Shown: one piece after another, positions 60,101 to 64,000 of the stretch
Layout: each line of letters starts with the position of its first letter
Position numbering within the stretch: the stretch's first letter is position 1
Assembly (NCBI GenBank): GCA_014239155.1
Contig: JAAZZQ010000040.1
Coordinates: 1-64,000 of the forward strand
Reading direction: 5' to 3'
DNA length: 64,000 nt
Origin: Lachnospiraceae bacterium
Lineage (GTDB): Bacteria; Bacillota; Clostridia; Lachnospirales; Lachnospiraceae
Made by a program: the position numbers and the translations under genes
Notes under the pieces: generated by a model
The model's database searches: none
Seen by the model: the letters and a program-made list of their open reading frames with translations, nothing else
Told to the model about the DNA's origin: nothing

Positions 60101-61892
60101 TTATGCAATTTCCTTATATAAAAATTTATTTTTCCAATAATACTGTAAGTTAGAAAAATTTTGATACATTTCAAGTCTTTCCTGTGGTATTCCATGACAA
60201 AACTGCCCATCAATTACAAAGGTCCAACTAAGGGCTACCACTGGCATAATTTTCATCGTTTCATTCATTGCTTGCATAAATGCTGGTCCTTTCCAGGAAC
60301 ACTGTTCAAACAACAAATTCATAAGGTAGCAAGGAGAAATCATAGGTCCTTCGCCCACAAACTCACTCTTGAGCCTTTCCTTTGCAGCATCATTTGCCCA
60401 GATTAAATATTCGGTTGTATACTGCATCTTGTTTGCTTCCTCTGTACCTTGTGTAAAATCCATTCCCATCTCGTTATAATATGCATTCCCATCCCCCATC
60501 CAAGGCAGGTGATCACTGAACAACACTAAGACAATGGGTTCCTCATCCTTGCGCAGTTGTTCCACAAAACGCATCAATTCCCTGTCACTGTCCATAATCA
60601 TTGCCATATAGTTATTCACTGCATGCATCACTATATTGTCCTCCGACAAGATATTCTTCCCCGTTGTTTTGGGTTGTATCATACGGTCCATGACTTTGCA
60701 CATTCACGCTAAAAGAAAAATATGGTTTCCCAGTTGTCTTATTGTTTGTAAAGTCTTTATATATCTCAGAATACAAATATTTGTCTTCTGGATAATATGA
60801 ATTTGTCATTGTCTCATAGTCTCCTTCATAAAACCGATACTTCTCAAAACCTAAATACTGGTTGATATTCCGCCGATTATAAAACCATTCATGAAAAGGA
60901 TGGCTCCCTTCCACGGTATATCCTTGCTTTCTAAAATACCAAGGATAAGCATTGACATTGGAACGATAATTCTTGATGTGGAAACTGCCTGTTAAAAACT
61001 CCCGCTCTGTATAAGTCGTTCCACCCGCAAATATATTTACATATAATTGCCCTGCGTAACTCTCCGCCTGAAGTTGGTGGTACAAGTCATATCCACTACA
61101 ATCCAACCCATCAATCTTATATTGTGAGAAATCCACATATGCCTCACGCATCACAGCAAACACATTCACCTTCTGCGCGGCAGGAATATCTTCCTCAGAA
61201 TATGCCGCTAGATATGCAACTGCATCTTTCTCATTGTATCCTTCTGGCGCCTTATCCTTATTTTGTGAAATACTATATATAAAAGGATATATAAACCCGT
61301 GCGATACAAAAATTTGTGTCTGACTGTTTGCATTCAATGTCTGATAATTTTGGAAGGAAGTGTATACCTTATCCTTTTGATACACTGGATACAATACACC
61401 ACATATTCCTACTGTCAATAAAATAGTGATTACCCGCTTCTTAGAACTGCACTTCTTACCCAATCTTTTTTCTGCCTTATACAGCAAAAATAGGATTCCC
61501 ACGGTCACCAGAATAATCCCAATAATCTTTGCATTTAGAAATAATTCATAAGTGCCTGTCATATTTGCTGCCTCACGTATAATCAATATATCTTCAAATA
61601 AGAGCGGATCATCTCTAAACACTAGTTTATAATAATTGCACAGACTAATAACCAATGTAATCACACTTCCAAATGCATAGGCAGTTGCAGCCGTTCCCAA
61701 TATGCCATAAAATAAAAATATTAGTAAAATCACAGGCGCTATATTTAAAAACACCAATTTAGGGCTTGATAGATACTCCAAAAATACCTGTTCAGAATAT
61801 CCTCCAATAGCCAGAAGCAATGCTGTCACACCGCTTACGACACTAGCTAGAAATAGAAATAGTTCTATATACAATTTTTTTCGTATCTCCAA
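60101..61892 (-). pseudogene. LtaS-like phosphoglycerol transferase, split by a TGCA duplication
   Basis: Two overlapping frames encode one alkaline-phosphatase-superfamily enzyme. The first (61892-60612, TTG start behind GGGGG) has about five helices, the metal Glu in FAVMREAYVDF, the catalytic Thr in GGTTYTEREFLTGS and ends VQSHGPYDTTQNNGEEY plus a frameshifted tail. The second (to 60101) continues AVNNYMAMIMDSDRELMRF and the metal motif VLVLFSDHLPWMGDG. At 60620-60627 the plus strand reads TGCATGCA; removing one TGCA joins QYSDA directly to AVNNYMA in frame. Intact, it would be about 596 residues and add glycerol-phosphate to a surface polymer. Loss of the His/Asp metal site makes the first fragment inactive. 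Confidence 0.8.
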
Positions 61893-61904
61893 TTTCTTGT
61901 CCCC

Positions 61905-64000
61905 CTACACAATTGTACAATCCAAATTTGTAACAGATGCGACACCCGGTCTGTTTTTATGTTTTTTCCACACAATATTCCATTTTTGCTCAAATAGATC
62001 TCTGTTTTTATGAAACAACTCCAAAAATGCCTCATCTTGTATTTTCTTGAAGGATACTCCTTCAAAATGATGGACAAACGAGTCCTCTGCAATTGATAGT
62101 ACATATCCTTTTTTCTTGACTGCCTCCGCATAATCATCATCTTCAAACATACCAATTCCATAATTTTCATCTAGATATCCGCACTCGTTAATCACCTGTC
62201 TTCTAATAATTGTACAGAAAAGTGCAAGTACATTTATCTTTTGATAGGTCTCACCAAGATGTTTTGTTGTATAGTCATAAGAAAATCGCTCTAATTCCCG
62301 CATACTGTGATAATTTACTTTAATCTTGGCCTCATTGCCAATAGAATTTGTGACTGGTCCACACATTCCAAGGCTACTGTCCTGCTCCATATGCTTTGTC
62401 AATGCTGTCAACCACCCTCGTGTGACAACAGTATCATTATTTAACAACACGATATATGCGCCGTCGGTATTTTTTATCCCAACATTATTTCCAGCAGCAA
62501 AACCAATATTTTTGTCATTCAATATCACCTTAACATTCGGTTGCTCTTCTGCAAGTTTTGTCAGATATGCCCTTGTTCCATCAGTCGAGCAGTTGTCTAC
62601 TACAATCAGTTCATAATTGGGATAAGCTGTCTTCTCAAAAATGCTTTTTATACACATCTTGGTAATTTCAAGATTGTTGTATGTGAGCACAATCATTTGA
62701 ACCTTTGGTATTCTTTTCTTACAAAACAAATCAAAATGATCATAGCGTTCCTGCCAGTCATGCTGTCTTGCAAAACAAACACATTCCTCTGCACTACACA
62801 GTGTATCTGTCCCATCAAGACACATCTTGACATAGCGCAAAAACTGTGCATTTTCATTTGCCATATAGACATACCGATCTCTATATATCTCCAACTCTGG
62901 AATTTCCGTTGCTACTATCTTCTTTCCAGCACTGAGATACTCATAAAATTTTACCGGATTTGTCGCTTTAATCAAATCTGTTGATGTGTCAAACGGAATA
63001 ATACAGACATCAAATGTCTGTAAATATTCAGGAAGCGCGCAATAAGATTTTTCCCCTAGAAGCTTAATATTAGAAAGTTTTCGCAGTTCCTCCTCTCCTC
63101 TTGTCAAATGACCAATAACAACAATATCACACTCTGGCATTTTCTGCGCCAGATAGACTACTTTTTCTATCTGAAACCATTCTGCTACTGCACCATAATA
63201 TCCTATAATCTTCCGATTATGTTCCACTGTGCCAAACGCCTTATAAAAATGTTCAAACTCTGTGCCATTTCGCACAATTGTAACATTTTGATTATATTCC
63301 ACCGCAATATCAAACAGAAACTGTGAACTTGCCACCACGCCATCTGATATGGTAAGAAGCCGCTCACAATTTTTCCGAACCAACTCTTCCGCCGGATTTA
63401 AAAAACCAGTATAATCATCCATATAGTCTGTGATCATCTTAAATCCATATGTTTCTCTCAGATACTCTGCTGCGTAAATCCAGTTGGGATAATCCACAAT
63501 CGTCACCGCATCGCGAATACAATAAGCATCCAAAATCTGTTTTATCTGCTGTATTAGCACTTGTCTCTGTGATCCCCAGTCTGTCAGATGGATTGCAGTA
63601 AACTTTTCATTATAGATGTTTAGCACATACAAATTCTTTTGTATCTCATAAACTGTATTTTCTCGAAAATGATTTGCATTAAAATAAAAAACTCTGTGTC
63701 CGTTTTGTGCATAGCGAACTGCCAATTGCTGTGGACGCTGAAACCGAAAATCATAATCAATTACACTCAATATAATCACATCAAATTTTGTATAAGTTTG
63801 CCCCAAAATCAGACCTAACTCCTTATCAAAACTACTCTGAATTGTTTTTGCCCGTTCCAGCCAAGTATTGTCCTGCGCAATCTGTGGTGCGCATTTTGCT
63901 GCCATCTCTTTATATTTCACATCGACAAGCTTATCCAAATAAAATAAAAACTCATCATATCCATCCGCGCATGCTACATAATCACAGACATATTTCTCCA
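61905..64000 (-). CDS. Two-domain glycosyltransferase (GT4-like plus GT2), 5' end outside window
   Basis: The frame is open to the right edge (upstream codons read EKYVCDYVACADGYDEFLFY), so the start lies outside; at least 698 residues are encoded here. After a helical part, a GT-B-type domain (about 50-390 of the 677-residue segment) shows DVIILSVIDYDFRFQRPQQL, NGTEFEHF and a late ATNPVKFYEYLSAGKKIVAT donor-site motif. A C-terminal GT2 domain has MIVLTYNNLEITKMCIKSIF, VVDNCSTDGTRAYL and LLNNDTVVTRGWL, with MFEDDDYAEAVKKKGY as the catalytic ED-D motif. Such fused enzymes build rhamnose- or hexose-rich surface polysaccharides. It ends 12 nt before the LtaS-like gene. Confidence 0.88.
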   Translation of the reverse strand, partial: EKYVCDYVACADGYDEFLFYLDKLVDVKYKEMAAKCAPQIAQDNTWLERAKTIQSSFDKELGLILGQTYTKFDVIILSVIDYDFRFQRPQQLAVRYAQNGHRVFYFNANHFRENTVYEIQKNLYVLNIYNEKFTAIHLTDWGSQRQVLIQQIKQILDAYCIRDAVTIVDYPNWIYAAEYLRETYGFKMITDYMDDYTGFLNPAEELVRKNCERLLTISDGVVASSQFLFDIAVEYNQNVTIVRNGTEFEHFYKAFGTVEHNRKIIGYYGAVAEWFQIEKVVYLAQKMPECDIVVIGHLTRGEEELRKLSNIKLLGEKSYCALPEYLQTFDVCIIPFDTSTDLIKATNPVKFYEYLSAGKKIVATEIPELEIYRDRYVYMANENAQFLRYVKMCLDGTDTLCSAEECVCFARQHDWQERYDHFDLFCKKRIPKVQMIVLTYNNLEITKMCIKSIFEKTAYPNYELIVVDNCSTDGTRAYLTKLAEEQPNVKVILNDKNIGFAAGNNVGIKNTDGAYIVLLNNDTVVTRGWLTALTKHMEQDSSLGMCGPVTNSIGNEAKIKVNYHSMRELERFSYDYTTKHLGETYQKINVLALFCTIIRRQVINECGYLDENYGIGMFEDDDYAEAVKKKGYVLSIAEDSFVHHFEGVSFKKIQDEAFLELFHKNRDLFEQKWNIVWKKHKNRPGVASVTNLDCTIV

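Noticed and set aside
60612-60703. Programmed frameshift in the LtaS-like gene
   Set aside because: There is no slippery heptamer at the overlap, while a simple TGCA duplication restores the frame exactly.

Overview
The window looks like a chromosomal segment of a low-GC, anaerobic Firmicute, most likely a Lachnospiraceae (Clostridia) gut bacterium. The reasons are AGGAGG-type ribosome binding sites, AT-rich intergenic DNA, a complete F-type ATP synthase whose c subunit carries the Na+-type ligand set, a NiCo riboswitch of the Clostridia type in front of a CDF efflux gene, UTRA-type GntR control of a nucleoside operon, and many secreted or envelope proteins typical of that family. No rRNA, tRNA, CRISPR array or prophage was found. 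The assignment rests on gene content, not on a database search.

Layout, left to right. 1-5.4 kb: IS630- and IS110-type transposase remnants, a non-coding 0.56 kb element with 41-bp inverted ends, a lipoprotein, a MerR/TipA-type regulator with a 19-bp-spacer promoter, an HD-domain protein and a NUDIX hydrolase. 5.4-10.5 kb: a TauE-type permease, a membrane-anchored unknown, a three-gene ABC-2 exporter, and a separate short transcription unit (promoter, structured leader, 25- and 42-codon ORFs, terminator). 10.5-16 kb: a GntR regulator divergent from udp-nupC-deoB-deoC, the pathway that imports nucleosides and feeds (deoxy)ribose phosphates into central metabolism. 16-22.3 kb: a cytidylate-kinase-like protein with an ArsB/NhaD permease, an envelope cluster with a LysM protein, and phosphofructokinase. 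22.5-30 kb: an IS1182-type remnant, a large secreted Ig-like protein with a Thr/Asn/Asp/Ser repeat linker, and two membrane glycosyltransferases. 30-33.2 kb: a small exported-peptide gene converging on a 620-residue regulator with two HTH-TPR halves (a candidate peptide quorum-sensing pair) and a small XRE regulator. 33.3-39.4 kb: a candidate structured RNA, an alanine/glycine:sodium symporter, small unknowns, an Eis-like acetyltransferase, a bactofilin and an ECF S-component. 39.4-45 kb: a chemoreceptor, cysK, metY with four operator half-sites over its promoter, and fructokinase. 45-52.4 kb: the atp operon. 52.4-56 kb: a FIST / soluble MCP / HPt / REC-HD-GYP signalling operon. 56-58 kb: a DUF402 protein and the NiCo-riboswitch-controlled CDF exporter. 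58.2-64 kb: a surface-polymer cluster (GT-C membrane protein, LtaS-like transferase broken by a TGCA duplication, and a two-domain glycosyltransferase that runs off the window).

Two dispersed repeat families cut across these regions. Family A (about 92 bp, two hairpins) is at 13908, 21061, 39341 and, decayed, at 41290. Its second stem differs in sequence between copies but stays paired. Family B (55-171 bp, MITE-like, ends resembling TAACAGTTCAG) is at 1305, 11473, 29371 and 58034. The strongest candidates for something undescribed are the peptide/double-HTH regulator pair (30.0-32.3 kb), the two-small-ORF cassette with structured leader (10.05-10.52 kb), the family A repeats, and the FIST-MCP-HPt-HD-GYP operon.
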